DNA from: Pseudogulbenkiania sp. MAI-1
GTDB lineage: Bacteria; Pseudomonadota; Gammaproteobacteria; Burkholderiales; Chromobacteriaceae
DNA length: 64,000 nt
Assembly (NCBI RefSeq): GCF_000527175.1
Contig: NZ_AZUR01000001.1
Location: forward strand, 388,501-452,500
Direction of reading: 5' to 3'
Shown here: in pieces, positions 1 through 12,365 of the stretch
How positions within the stretch are numbered: position 1 is the first letter of the stretch
Layout of the letters: the number at the start of each line of letters is the position of its first letter
Translations under genes and position numbers: made by a program
The notes under the pieces: model-generated
Databases searched by the model: none
Seen by the model: only the letters and a program-made list of their open reading frames with translations
What the model was told of the DNA's origin: nothing

Positions 1-94
1 GCACAAGATCGACGCCGGCATGCCGGAGTCCTTCAACGTGCTGGTGAAGGAAATCCGCTCCCTCGGCCTCGACATCGACCTGGAACGTTATTAA
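1..94 (+). CDS. rpoB: RNA polymerase beta subunit, 3' end only
   Basis: The first 94 bases hold the last 30 codons of the RNA polymerase beta subunit, cut by the window edge. The visible end reads ...[20 protein letters not shown] and stops at TAA 92-94. This matches the family C-terminus, which packs against beta-prime and the clamp. rpoC follows 60 bp downstream in the usual rpoBC order, so the two are almost certainly cotranscribed. Confidence 0.93.
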
Positions 95-103
95 TTAGGA
101 ATG

Positions 104-135
104 CCGCGCCTCGGCCAATCTTGGCCGAGGCGCGG
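104..135 (+). other. Perfect hairpin in the rpoB-rpoC gap
   Basis: A 15-bp perfect inverted repeat (arms 104-118 and 121-135, only TC between them) fills most of the 60-bp rpoB-rpoC gap. Its inner arm reads CTCGGCCAA. It is not followed by a T-run, so it is not a typical intrinsic terminator. An mRNA processing or stability element is a plausible role, but that is inference. It ends 19 bases before the rpoC ATG, so it does not mask the GGAGA ribosome binding site. Confidence 0.7.
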
Positions 136-154
136 TCTCCTGACTGGAGACGCA

Positions 155-4348
<4,194 letters not shown>

Positions 4349-4377
4349 GCGCCTGCTGTTGCTGAAGTGTTGAAAAA

Positions 4378-4421
4378 ACGCTGTCCTTTCAACGGTTAAC
4401 GTTGGGAGGCAGCGTCTTTTT
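4378..4421 (+). terminator. Intrinsic terminator after rpoC
   Basis: ACGCTG (4378-4383) pairs with CAGCGT (4410-4415). After a one-base bulge, a further 10 bp (with two G-U pairs) stacks around the loop GTTAA. CTTTTT follows. This is a strong rho-independent terminator for rpoBC. The promoter of rpsL begins three bases later, so rpoBC and the str operon look transcriptionally separated here. Confidence 0.88.
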
Positions 4422-4423
4422 CA

Positions 4424-4453
4424 TTGACGCTCCGTAGTTGCCTAAAATATAAT
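4424..4453 (+). promoter_or_regulatory. sigma70-type promoter of the str operon (rpsL)
   Basis: TTGACG (4424-4429), an 18-base spacer and TATAAT (4448-4453) make a near-consensus promoter. Transcription should begin near 4460, about 50 bases before the rpsL ATG. It lies directly behind the rpoC terminator and would drive rpsL-rpsG-fusA-tuf-rpsJ. Confidence 0.85.
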
Positions 4454-4510
4454 CCTCCGTCCTTCTGGGCGGCATGTTGCCGTCCACGACTCAACTAGGA
4501 ACTGATAGTA

Positions 4511-4882
4511 ATGCCAACCATCAACCAACTCGTGCGCAAAGGCCGCCTGGCCGAGCAGACGAAGAGCAAGGTGCCGGCGCTGGAGGCCTGCCCGCAGAAG
4601 CGTGGCGTGTGCACCCGCGTTTACACCACGACCCCGAAAAAGCCGAACTCCGCCCTGCGTAAAGTGTGCAAGGTTCGTCTGACCAACGGTTTCGAAGTGA
4701 TTTCGTACATCGGCGGTGAAGGCCACAACCTGCAGGAACACTCCGTGGTGCTGATCCGTGGTGGTCGTGTGAAGGACTTGCCGGGTGTGCGTTACCACAC
4801 CGTGCGCGGCTCGCTGGATACCGCTGGCGTGAAAGACCGTAAGCAGGCTCGTTCCAAGTACGGCGCCAAGCGTCCTAAGTAA
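4511..4882 (+). CDS. rpsL: 30S ribosomal protein S12 (uS12)
   Basis: 123 aa, full length. S12 lies at the decoding centre of the 30S subunit. Lys43 and Lys88, the positions where streptomycin-resistance changes usually fall, are wild-type Lys. Asp89 in VKDLPG is the residue methylthiolated by RimO in other bacteria. An AGGA ribosome binding site precedes ATG. It is the first gene of the str operon, with its own promoter at 4424-4453. Confidence 0.98.
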   Translation: MPTINQLVRKGRLAEQTKSKVPALEACPQKRGVCTRVYTTTPKKPNSALRKVCKVRLTNGFEVISYIGGEGHNLQEHSVVLIRGGRVKDLPGVRYHTVRGSLDTAGVKDRKQARSKYGAKRPK

Positions 4883-4989
4883 GACGCCCGCCCGGAACGT
4901 AAACGGCGGTGCTGCACCGTCGAGTAAGTGGTTGCTCCACTGGGCGGCCATGAGCGGCAAGCTCAACTGAATTGAATTAAGGAATTACC

Positions 4990-5460
4990 ATGCCAAGACG
5001 CAGAGAAGTCCCCAAGCGCGAAATCCTGCCGGATCCGAAGTTCGGTAGCCAGGATCTCTCCAAATTCATGAACGTCGTGATGATCGACGGCAAGAAATCC
5101 GTTGCAGAGCGCATTATCTACGGCGCGCTGGACCAAATTGAAAAGAAAACCGGCAAGAACGCGCTGGAAGTGTTCAACACTGCCCTCGCCAACGCCAAGC
5201 CGGTTGTCGAAGTGAAGAGCCGCCGTGTAGGTGGTGCAAACTATCAGGTTCCAGTTGAGGTGCGTCCGGCACGCCGTATGGCGCTCGCTATGCGTTGGCT
5301 GCGCGATGCAGCCCGCAAGCGCGGTGAAAAATCCATGGACCTGCGTCTGGCCGGGGAACTGATCGACGCGGCCGAAGGCCGTGGCGGCGCCATGAAGAAG
5401 CGTGAAGAAGTTCACCGCATGGCCGAAGCCAACAAGGCGTTCTCGCACTTCCGTTTCTAA
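4990..5460 (+). CDS. rpsG: 30S ribosomal protein S7 (uS7)
   Basis: 156 aa, the standard length. S7 is the primary assembly protein of the 16S rRNA 3' major domain and lies next to the E site. It begins MPRRREVPKREILPDPKFGS, typical of the bacterial family, after an AAGGAA ribosome binding site. The 107-base gap after rpsL is long for this operon. In E. coli the equivalent rpsL-rpsG spacer is the S7 autoregulatory site; whether the same holds here is not shown by the sequence alone. Confidence 0.98.
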   Translation: MPRRREVPKREILPDPKFGSQDLSKFMNVVMIDGKKSVAERIIYGALDQIEKKTGKNALEVFNTALANAKPVVEVKSRRVGGANYQVPVEVRPARRMALAMRWLRDAARKRGEKSMDLRLAGELIDAAEGRGGAMKKREEVHRMAEANKAFSHFRF

Positions 5461-5487
5461 GTTAAACCCACCGAGAAGGTTTTGGCC

Positions 5488-7587
5488 GTGGCTAGGAAAA
5501 CTCCTATCGAGCGCTACCGCAACATCGGTATCAGCGCTCACATCGACGCCGGTAAGACCACTACTACCGAGCGTATTCTGTTTTACACCGGGGTGAACCA
5601 CAAGATTGGTGAAGTTCACGACGGCGCCGCCACCATGGACTGGATGGAGCAAGAGCAGGAGCGTGGTATCACCATTACCTCCGCTGCCACCACCACGTTC
5701 TGGAAAGGCATGGGGATGCAGTTCCCCGAGCACCGTTTCAACATCATCGATACCCCGGGGCACGTGGACTTCACCATCGAGGTGGAGCGTTCCATGCGCG
5801 TGCTGGACGGTGCCGTGATGGTGTACTGCGCCGTGGGTGGCGTGCAGCCGCAGTCGGAAACCGTATGGCGTCAGGCCAACAAGTACCAGGTTCCGCGTAT
5901 CGCCTTCGTGAACAAGATGGACCGTCAGGGTGCCAACTTCTTCCGTGCCGTGGACCAGGTAAAGACTCGTCTGCGTGGCAACCCGGTGCCCATCGTGGTG
6001 CCTATCGGTGCCGAAGACGGCTTCACCGGCGTGGTTGACCTCTTGAAGATGAAGGCCATCATCTGGGATGAAGCCTCCCAGGGCATGAAGTTCGAGTACG
6101 GCGACATCCCGGCCGACCTGGTTTCCGTTGCCGAAGAATGGCGCGAAAAGATGGTCGAAGCGGCCGCTGAATCCAGCGAAGAGATGATGAACAAATACCT
6201 CGAAGAGGGCGAGCTCTCCGAAGAGGAAATCATCAAGGGCCTGCGCGACCGTACCCTGAAGTGCGAAATCCAGCCGATGCTGTGCGGTTCCGCCTTCAAG
6301 AACAAGGGTGTGCAGCGCATGCTGGACGCCGTCGTCGAACTGCTGCCGAGCCCGCTGGACGTGCCGCCGGTGCCGGGCGAACTGGACGATGGTACCCCGA
6401 CCACCCGTCAGGCTTCCGACGACGAGCACTTCTCCGCTCTGGCGTTCAAGCTGATGAACGACCCGTACGTGGGTCAGCTGACCTTCTTCCGCGTCTACTC
6501 CGGCGTGGTGAAGTCGGGCGACACCGTACTGAACACCGTCAAGGGCAAGAAAGAGCGTATCGGCCGTATCGTGCAGATGCACGCCAACGACCGTAAAGAG
6601 ATCGAAGAAGTGCGCGCCGGCGACATCGCCGCCGCCATCGGTCTGAAGGAAGTGACCACCGGTGAAACCCTGTGTTCCACCGATGCGCCGCTGATCCTCG
6701 AGCGCATGGAATTCCCGGAGCCGGTGATTCACGTTGCCGTCGAGCCGAAGACCAAGGCCGACCAGGAAAAGATGGGCGTCGCCCTGAACCGCCTGGCCAA
6801 GGAAGACCCGTCGTTCCGTGTACGCACCGACGAAGAATCCGGCCAGACCATCATTTCCGGTATGGGCGAACTGCACCTGGAAATTCTGGTCGACCGCATG
6901 AAGCGCGAATTCGGCGTGGAAGCCAACGTCGGCGCTCCGCAAGTGGCTTACCGCGAGACCATCACCAAGACCGTGACCGACGTGGAAGGCAAGCACGTCA
7001 AGCAGTCCGGCGGTAAGGGTCAGTACGGTCACGCCGTGATCACGCTGGAACCGTCCGGCGAAGGCAACGGCTACAAGTTCTTCGACGAGATCAAGGGTGG
7101 CGTGATTCCGCGTGAATTCATCCCGTCCGTGGACAAGGGTATCCAGAACACCCTGGCCAACGGTATTCTCGCCGGCTTCCCGGTGGTGGACGTGACCGTG
7201 CGTCTGACCTTCGGTTCCTACCACGACGTCGACTCCTCGCAGATCGCCTTCGAACTGGCCGGCTCGCTGGCCTTCAAGGAAGCCATGCGTCGTGCGGGTC
7301 CGTGCATCCTCGAGCCGATGATGGCCGTGGAAGTGGAAACGCCGGAAGAGTACATGGGCGATGTGATGGGCGACCTGAACCGTCGCCGTGGCATCGTGCA
7401 GGGCATGGACGACGACGGTCTGGGTGGCAAGAAGATCAAGGCCGAAGTACCGCTGGCCGAGATGTTCGGCTACTCCACCGACCTGCGTTCGGCAACCCAG
7501 GGTCGTGCGACCTACTCCATGGAGTTCAAGCACTACTCCGAGGCGCCGAAGCACGTCGCTGACGCCGTGATGAACGCCAAGAAGTAA
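5488..7587 (+). CDS. fusA: Elongation factor G
   Basis: 699 aa. EF-G is the GTPase that drives translocation on the ribosome. The G motifs are present: HIDAGKTTTTER (P-loop), DTPGHVDF and NKMDR. Domains II-V follow, including the domain IV region with GKGQYGHAVI. The start is GTG 5488 (MARKTPIERYRNIG, aligned with E. coli MARTTPIARYRNIG), with GAGAAGG eight bases upstream. A TTG six bases earlier is open in frame but less likely. It lies 27 bases after rpsG. Confidence 0.97.
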   Translation: MARKTPIERYRNIGISAHIDAGKTTTTERILFYTGVNHKIGEVHDGAATMDWMEQEQERGITITSAATTTFWKGMGMQFPEHRFNIIDTPGHVDFTIEVERSMRVLDGAVMVYCAVGGVQPQSETVWRQANKYQVPRIAFVNKMDRQGANFFRAVDQVKTRLRGNPVPIVVPIGAEDGFTGVVDLLKMKAIIWDEASQGMKFEYGDIPADLVSVAEEWREKMVEAAAESSEEMMNKYLEEGELSEEEIIKGLRDRTLKCEIQPMLCGSAFKNKGVQRMLDAVVELLPSPLDVPPVPGELDDGTPTTRQASDDEHFSALAFKLMNDPYVGQLTFFRVYSGVVKSGDTVLNTVKGKKERIGRIVQMHANDRKEIEEVRAGDIAAAIGLKEVTTGETLCSTDAPLILERMEFPEPVIHVAVEPKTKADQEKMGVALNRLAKEDPSFRVRTDEESGQTIISGMGELHLEILVDRMKREFGVEANVGAPQVAYRETITKTVTDVEGKHVKQSGGKGQYGHAVITLEPSGEGNGYKFFDEIKGGVIPREFIPSVDKGIQNTLANGILAGFPVVDVTVRLTFGSYHDVDSSQIAFELAGSLAFKEAMRRAGPCILEPMMAVEVETPEEYMGDVMGDLNRRRGIVQGMDDDGLGGKKIKAEVPLAEMFGYSTDLRSATQGRATYSMEFKHYSEAPKHVADAVMNAKK

Positions 7588-7596
7588 TGCGCGCTG

Positions 7597-7625
7597 AGGT
7601 TGGCCGAAGCTACTTCGGCCAACCT
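7597..7625 (+). other. Perfect hairpin between fusA and tuf
   Basis: A perfect 13-bp stem (7597-7609 with 7613-7625, loop CTA) lies between fusA and tuf. The core GGTTGGCCGAAG resembles the rpoB-rpoC hairpin. GATCTG follows rather than a T-run, so it should not terminate strongly. It may set the fusA/tuf mRNA ratio by processing or attenuation; this is inference. Confidence 0.7.
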
Positions 7626-7660
7626 GATCTGTATGTTCTTTAATCAAGGAATTTTGCAAA

Positions 7661-8851
7661 ATGGCAAAAGAAAAGTTTGAGCGGACTAAACCGCACGTAA
7701 ACGTCGGCACCATCGGTCACGTTGACCATGGTAAAACCACGCTGACCGCCGCTATCACCACCATTCTGTCGAAGAAATACGGTGGCGAAGCCAAAGACTA
7801 CTCCCAGATCGACAGCGCGCCGGAAGAAAAGGCTCGCGGTATTACCATTAATACCGCTCACGTAGAATACGAAACCGCTACCCGTCACTACGCTCACGTA
7901 GACTGCCCGGGTCACGCCGACTACGTGAAGAACATGATCACCGGCGCCGCCCAGATGGACGGCGCGATCCTGGTGTGCTCGGCCGCTGACGGTCCGATGC
8001 CGCAAACCCGCGAACACATCCTGCTGTCCCGTCAGGTTGGCGTTCCGTACATCATCGTCTACCTGAACAAGGCCGACCTGGTGGACGACGCCGAACTGCT
8101 GGAACTGGTGGAAATGGAAGTGCGCGACCTGCTGTCGTCCTACGACTTCCCGGGCGACGACACCCCGATCATCATCGGTTCTGCCCGTCTGGCGCTGGAA
8201 GGCGACCAGTCCGAATACGGCGAGCCGTCGATCTTCCGTCTGGCCGACGCGCTGGACAGCTACATCCCGACTCCGGAACGCGCCATCGACAAGCCGTTCC
8301 TGCTGCCGATCGAAGACGTGTTCTCGATCTCGGGCCGTGGCACCGTGGTGACCGGTCGCGTTGAGCGCGGCATCGTCAAGGTTGGCGAAGAAATCGAAAT
8401 CGTGGGCCTGAAGCCGACCGCCAAGACTACCTGCACCGGCGTGGAAATGTTCCGCAAGCTGCTGGACCAGGGTCAGGCTGGCGACAACGTTGGCGTGCTG
8501 CTGCGCGGCACCAAGCGTGAAGAAGTGGAGCGTGGTCAGGTGCTGGCCAAGCCGGGCTCGATCACCCCGCACACCAAGTTCGAAGCTTCGGTGTACGTGC
8601 TGTCGAAAGACGAAGGTGGCCGTCACACCCCGTTCTTCGCCAACTACCGCCCGCAGTTCTACTTCCGTACCACCGACGTGACCGGTGCCATCACCCTGAA
8701 AGAGGGTGTGGAAATGGTTATGCCGGGTGACAACGTGGAGTTCTCCGTGGAACTGATCGCTCCGATCGCCATGGAAGAAGGTCTGCGCTTCGCCATCCGC
8801 GAAGGTGGCCGTACCGTCGGCGCCGGCGTTGTTTCCAAGATCATCGCCTAA
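7661..8851 (+). CDS. tuf: Elongation factor Tu
   Basis: 396 aa, full length. EF-Tu carries aminoacyl-tRNA to the ribosomal A site. The P-loop GHVDHGKTTL, the switch II motif DCPGHADY and the guanine-specificity motif NKAD are intact, followed by the two beta-barrel domains. AAGGAA lies upstream of ATG. Many betaproteobacteria carry a second tuf copy; only this one lies in the window. Confidence 0.98.
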   Translation: MAKEKFERTKPHVNVGTIGHVDHGKTTLTAAITTILSKKYGGEAKDYSQIDSAPEEKARGITINTAHVEYETATRHYAHVDCPGHADYVKNMITGAAQMDGAILVCSAADGPMPQTREHILLSRQVGVPYIIVYLNKADLVDDAELLELVEMEVRDLLSSYDFPGDDTPIIIGSARLALEGDQSEYGEPSIFRLADALDSYIPTPERAIDKPFLLPIEDVFSISGRGTVVTGRVERGIVKVGEEIEIVGLKPTAKTTCTGVEMFRKLLDQGQAGDNVGVLLRGTKREEVERGQVLAKPGSITPHTKFEASVYVLSKDEGGRHTPFFANYRPQFYFRTTDVTGAITLKEGVEMVMPGDNVEFSVELIAPIAMEEGLRFAIREGGRTVGAGVVSKIIA

Positions 8852-8865
8852 TCGGAAAGCTGAAG

Positions 8866-9177
8866 ATGCAAAGCCAAAAAATCCGCATTCGCCTGAAAGC
8901 TTTCGATTACAACCTGATCGACCGCTCCGCGCAGGAAATCGTTGAAACCGCCAAGCGCACCGGCGCCGTGGTCAAGGGTCCGGTTCCGCTGCCGACCAAG
9001 ATCGAGCGTTTCAACATCCTGCGCTCGCCGCACGTGAACAAGACTTCCCGCGACCAGCTGGAAATCCGCACTCACCTGCGCCTGATGGACATCGTCGATC
9101 CGACCGACAAAACCGTGGACGCGCTGATGAAGCTCGATCTGCCGGCCGGTGTCGATGTGGAAATCAAGCTGCAGTAA
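8866..9177 (+). CDS. rpsJ: 30S ribosomal protein S10 (uS10, NusE)
   Basis: 103 aa. S10 is a 30S head protein and, as NusE, a partner of NusB/NusG in antitermination. It begins MQSQKIRIRLKAFDYNLID, which is diagnostic. It lies 14 bases after tuf, and is cut off from rplC by a hairpin and a new promoter. It therefore appears to belong to the str transcript rather than the S10 operon. Confidence 0.98.
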   Translation: MQSQKIRIRLKAFDYNLIDRSAQEIVETAKRTGAVVKGPVPLPTKIERFNILRSPHVNKTSRDQLEIRTHLRLMDIVDPTDKTVDALMKLDLPAGVDVEIKLQ

Positions 9178-9210
9178 GCACGAGGAATTCTGCTGCGCAG
9201 GCCTAAGTGC

Positions 9211-9240
9211 TTGCGATAGTTGAATTTTCTGTGATACATT
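9211..9240 (+). promoter_or_regulatory. Promoter of the rplC (S10-type) operon
   Basis: TTGCGA (9211-9216), an 18-base spacer and TACATT (9235-9240), with a TG one base before the -10 (extended -10). The expected start near 9247 falls inside the left arm of the adjacent terminator stem. New transcripts would therefore lack the full hairpin, while read-through from rpsJ would contain it. Confidence 0.6.
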
Positions 9241-9241
9241 A

Positions 9242-9278
9242 GCGGACTCGCCATTTTGGCGGGTCCGCTTTTGTTTTT
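9242..9278 (+). terminator. Intrinsic terminator after rpsJ
   Basis: An 11-bp stem (9242-9252 with 9258-9268, two G-U pairs, loop ATTTT) is followed by TTTTGTTTTT. It should stop transcripts arriving from tuf-rpsJ. It begins one base after the -10 element of the rplC promoter. Confidence 0.88.
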
Positions 9279-9321
9279 ATGAGCCGGTCAATCGTAATCG
9301 GCCCTGCAAAAGGAAATAAAC

Positions 9322-9966
9322 ATGAGTTTAGGTCTTGTCGGTCGCAAAGTCGGCATGACCCGCATTTTTGCCGAAGATGGTGCTTCCATCCCGGTAACTG
9401 TGCTGGACATGGCTGCCAATCGCGTCACGCAAATCAAAACTGCCGAAGTTGATGGCTACGAAGCTGTTCAGGTTGCCTACGGTTCCTGCAAAGCCAACCG
9501 CGTCAACAAGGCTGAAGCTGGTCATTTCGCCAAGGCGGGCGTTGAAGCCGGCCGCGGTCTGGGTGAATTCACTCTGAGCGCTGAGCAGTTGTCTCAGTTC
9601 AAGCCGGGTGACTCCATCACCGTCGAAATCTTCCAGGTAGGTCAACTCGTTGACGTTACCGGTACCTCCAAGGGTAAGGGTTTCTCCGGTGTGATCAAGC
9701 GTCACAACTTCTCTTCCAACCGTGCTTCCCACGGTAACTCCCGTTCGCACAATACTCCGGGTTCCATCGGTCAAGCCCAGGATCCGGGTCGCGTGCTGCC
9801 GGGTAAGCGCATGGCCGGTCAGTACGGTAACGTACAGAGCACCGTGCAGTGCCTGGAAATCGTCCGCATCGATACCGAACGTCAACTGATTCTGGTCAAG
9901 GGTGCAGTTCCGGGTGCCAAGAACGGTGATGTCGTCGTTCGTCCTAGTGTGAAGGCGGGTGCGTGA
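9322..9966 (+). CDS. rplC: 50S ribosomal protein L3 (uL3)
   Basis: 214 aa. L3 is an early 23S rRNA assembly protein near the peptidyl-transferase centre. It begins MSLGLVGRKVGMTRIF and carries the GKGFSGVIKRHNF loop of the family. An AAAGGAAA ribosome binding site precedes ATG. It is the first gene after the 9211-9240 promoter. Its TGA shares one base with the rplD ATG. Confidence 0.98.
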   Translation: MSLGLVGRKVGMTRIFAEDGASIPVTVLDMAANRVTQIKTAEVDGYEAVQVAYGSCKANRVNKAEAGHFAKAGVEAGRGLGEFTLSAEQLSQFKPGDSITVEIFQVGQLVDVTGTSKGKGFSGVIKRHNFSSNRASHGNSRSHNTPGSIGQAQDPGRVLPGKRMAGQYGNVQSTVQCLEIVRIDTERQLILVKGAVPGAKNGDVVVRPSVKAGA

Positions 9967-10586
9967 TGGAATTGAAGGTTATCAATGTACAAGGTCAGGC
10001 CGTAGAAGGCCTGCAGGCTTCCGAAGTGCTGTTCGGTCGCGAATACAATGAAGCTCTGGTCCATCAGGTGGTCACCGCGTTCCTGGCTAACGCCCGTAGC
10101 GCCAACCGTGCCCAGAAGACCCGTGCCGAAGTGAAGCACTCCACCAAGAAGCCGTTCCGCCAAAAGGGCACCGGCCGTGCCCGTGCCGGTATGACTTCCT
10201 CGCCGCTGTGGCGTGGTGGTGGTCGCGCCTTCCCGAACAGCCCGGACGAAAACTTCTCGCACAAGGTCAACCGCAAGATGTTCCGCGCCGGCATGGCTGC
10301 GATCCTGTCGCAACTGGTGCGTGACGAGCGTCTGGTCGTTGTCGACAACCTCGCGGTTGAAACGCCGAAAACGAAGGAATTCGTCGGCCTGGTCAAGTCC
10401 ATGGGGATCGAACAGGGTCTGTTCATCACCAACGAAATGGACGAAAACCTCTATCTGTCGTCGCGCAACCTGCCGAATGTGCTGGTGATCGAGACTCAGC
10501 AAGTGGATCCGTACAGCCTGCTGCGTTTCAAGAAAATCGTGATCACTCGCGACGCCGTGAAGCAACTCGAGGAGCAGTGGGCATGA
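9966..10586 (+). CDS. rplD: 50S ribosomal protein L4 (uL4)
   Basis: 206 aa. It begins MELKVINVQG, like E. coli L4. The RQKGTGRARAGMTSSPLWRGG loop enters the peptide exit tunnel in known structures. ATG 9966 overlaps the rplC stop by one base; a GTG three bases upstream is possible but not needed. In E. coli L4 autoregulates the S10 operon through a leader before rpsJ. Here rpsJ lies outside this transcript, so any such control must act on a different leader. Confidence 0.98.
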   Translation: MELKVINVQGQAVEGLQASEVLFGREYNEALVHQVVTAFLANARSANRAQKTRAEVKHSTKKPFRQKGTGRARAGMTSSPLWRGGGRAFPNSPDENFSHKVNRKMFRAGMAAILSQLVRDERLVVVDNLAVETPKTKEFVGLVKSMGIEQGLFITNEMDENLYLSSRNLPNVLVIETQQVDPYSLLRFKKIVITRDAVKQLEEQWA

Positions 10587-10885
10587 ATCAGGAACGTTTG
10601 TTGCAAGTAATCCTTGCTCCGGTTGTTTCCGAGAAGAGCACTCTCGTCTCCGAGAAAAACCAGCAAGTCGTGTTCCGCGTCGCTAGCGATGCTACCAAGC
10701 CGGAGATCAAGGCGGCTGTCGAGATGCTGTTCAACGTGAAGGTTGACGGCGTTTCCACCGTGAACGTCAAGGGCAAGGTTAAGCGCTTTGGCCGTACTTT
10801 CGGCCGTCGCAAGGACTGGAAAAAGGCTTACGTCAGCCTGGCGGCTGGTCAGGAAATCGACCTGACCGCGACTGCAGCTGAGTGA
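10583..10885 (+). CDS. rplW: 50S ribosomal protein L23 (uL23)
   Basis: 100 aa, the same length as in E. coli. L23 surrounds the tunnel exit and is the docking site for trigger factor and SRP. It begins MNQERLLQVILAPVVSEKS. ATG 10583 overlaps the rplD stop by four bases (ATGA), implying translational coupling. The C-terminal GRTFGRRKDWKKAYVSL segment is typical. Confidence 0.98.
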   Translation: MNQERLLQVILAPVVSEKSTLVSEKNQQVVFRVASDATKPEIKAAVEMLFNVKVDGVSTVNVKGKVKRFGRTFGRRKDWKKAYVSLAAGQEIDLTATAAE

Positions 10886-10896
10886 GGAGATAGAGC

Positions 10897-11730
10897 ATGC
10901 CTATCGTTAAAGTAAAACCGACTTCCGCGGGTCGCCGTGCCGTAGTCAAGGTGGTTCACCCTGACCTGCACAAAGGTGCTCCGCACGCCGCTCTGGTCGA
11001 GAAGAAGAACTCGACCTCCGGCCGCAACAACAACGGCCACATCACCGTGCGTCATCGCGGCGGTGGCCACAAGCAGCACTACCGTATCGTCGACTTCCGT
11101 CGCAACAAGGACGGCATTCCGGCCAAGGTCGAGCGTATCGAATACGACCCGAACCGTACCGCTCACATCGCCCTGTTGTGCTACGCCGACGGCGAGCGCC
11201 GCTACATCATCGCCCCGCGCGGTGTGAAGGCCGGTGCCGTTCTGCTGTCCGGTGCCGAAGCCCCGATCAAGGCCGGTAACTGCCTGCCGATTCGCAACAT
11301 TCCGGTTGGTACCACCATCCACTGCGTAGAACTGCAGCCGGGTAAGGGTGCCCAGATGGTGCGTTCCGCTGGCGCTTCCGCCATGCTGCTGGCGCGCGAG
11401 GGCGTTTACGCCCAGCTGCGTCTGCGCTCCGGCGAAATCCGCAAGGTGCATGTCGATTGCCGTGCCACCGTGGGTGAAGTGGGTAACGAAGAGCACAGCC
11501 TGCGCAAGCTCGGCAAGGCCGGTGCGACCCGTTGGCGTGGTATTCGTCCGACCGTTCGTGGTACTGCCATGAACCCGATCGATCACCCGCATGGTGGTGG
11601 TGAAGGTCGTACGGGTGAAGGCCGTGTGCCGGTTAGCCCGTGGGGCACGCCGACCAAGGGCTTCCGTACCCGTCGCAACAAGCGTACCGACAACATGATC
11701 GTACGCCGTCGCTATTCCACTAAAGGGTAA
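10897..11730 (+). CDS. rplB: 50S ribosomal protein L2 (uL2)
   Basis: 277 aa. L2 is needed for subunit association and peptidyl transfer. It begins MPIVKVKPTSAGRRAVVKV. The conserved C-terminal NPIDHPHGGGEGRT segment contains the histidine implicated in activity of other L2 proteins. GAGGAGATAGAGC precedes ATG. It lies 11 bases after rplW and 7 before rpsS. Confidence 0.98.
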   Translation: MPIVKVKPTSAGRRAVVKVVHPDLHKGAPHAALVEKKNSTSGRNNNGHITVRHRGGGHKQHYRIVDFRRNKDGIPAKVERIEYDPNRTAHIALLCYADGERRYIIAPRGVKAGAVLLSGAEAPIKAGNCLPIRNIPVGTTIHCVELQPGKGAQMVRSAGASAMLLAREGVYAQLRLRSGEIRKVHVDCRATVGEVGNEEHSLRKLGKAGATRWRGIRPTVRGTAMNPIDHPHGGGEGRTGEGRVPVSPWGTPTKGFRTRRNKRTDNMIVRRRYSTKG

Positions 11731-11737
11731 TTGACAT

Positions 11738-12016
11738 ATGGCACGTTCGCAGAAAAAAGGCCCGTTTGTTGATCTGCACCTTCTGAAGAAGGTGGACGCG
11801 GCGCGTGCGACCAATGACAAGCGTCCGATCAAGACCTGGTCGCGTCGTTCGACCGTCCTGCCGGACTTCATTGGCCTGACTATCGCTGTACACAACGGTC
11901 GCACCCATGTGCCGGTTTATGTTTCCGAAAACATGGTCGGTCATAAACTGGGCGAATTCTCCCTGACTCGTACCTTCAAGGGCCACGCTGCCGACAAGAA
12001 GGCGAAGAAGAGGTAA
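11738..12016 (+). CDS. rpsS: 30S ribosomal protein S19 (uS19)
   Basis: 92 aa, full length. S19 lies in the 30S head and contacts S13. It begins MARSQKKGPFVDLHLLKKV, and the central RRSTVLPDFIGLTIAVHNGR is diagnostic. It lies 7 bases after rplB and 9 before rplV. Confidence 0.98.
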   Translation: MARSQKKGPFVDLHLLKKVDAARATNDKRPIKTWSRRSTVLPDFIGLTIAVHNGRTHVPVYVSENMVGHKLGEFSLTRTFKGHAADKKAKKR

Positions 12017-12025
12017 GGTGAAGCG

Positions 12026-12355
12026 ATGAGAGTATCTGCACATTTGAACACCGTCCGCCTGTCGGCACAGAAGTGCCGCCTGGTGGCCGATCTGATCCGC
12101 GGCAAGTCCGTCGATCAGGCCCTGAACATCCTGGCGTTCAGCCCGAAAAAAGGCGCCGTGATTGTCAAGAAAGTGCTGGAGTCGGCTATCGCCAACGCCG
12201 AGCACAACGAGGGTGCCGACATCGACACCCTGAAGGTGGCTGCCATCTTCGTTGACAAAGGTCCGAGTCTGAAGCGTTTCACTGCCCGTGCGAAGGGTCG
12301 TGGCAACCGTATCGAAAAGCAGACTTGCCATATCACGTTGACCGTGGGCAACTAA
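12026..12355 (+). CDS. rplV: 50S ribosomal protein L22 (uL22)
   Basis: 109 aa. L22 lines the exit tunnel; its beta-hairpin tip is the site of macrolide-resistance changes in other species. It begins MRVSAHLNTVRLSAQKCRLV, and the PSLKRFTARAKGRGNRI hairpin looks unaltered. It lies 9 bases after rpsS and 10 before rpsC. Confidence 0.98.
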   Translation: MRVSAHLNTVRLSAQKCRLVADLIRGKSVDQALNILAFSPKKGAVIVKKVLESAIANAEHNEGADIDTLKVAAIFVDKGPSLKRFTARAKGRGNRIEKQTCHITLTVGN

Positions 12356-12365
12356 GGGGTAAGCA

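Noticed and set aside
101..154. Extended N-terminus of rpoC from 101
   Set aside because: The extra 18 codons translate the perfect hairpin; ATG 155 has a ribosome binding site and gives zinc-site numbering equal to E. coli.
5482..5487. TTG start for fusA
   Set aside because: GTG 5488 aligns with the family N-terminus and has better spacing from GAGAAGG.
4963..7713. A 916-codon open frame antisense to rpsG and fusA
   Set aside because: It covers two proven genes on the other strand and has no domain or ribosome binding site.
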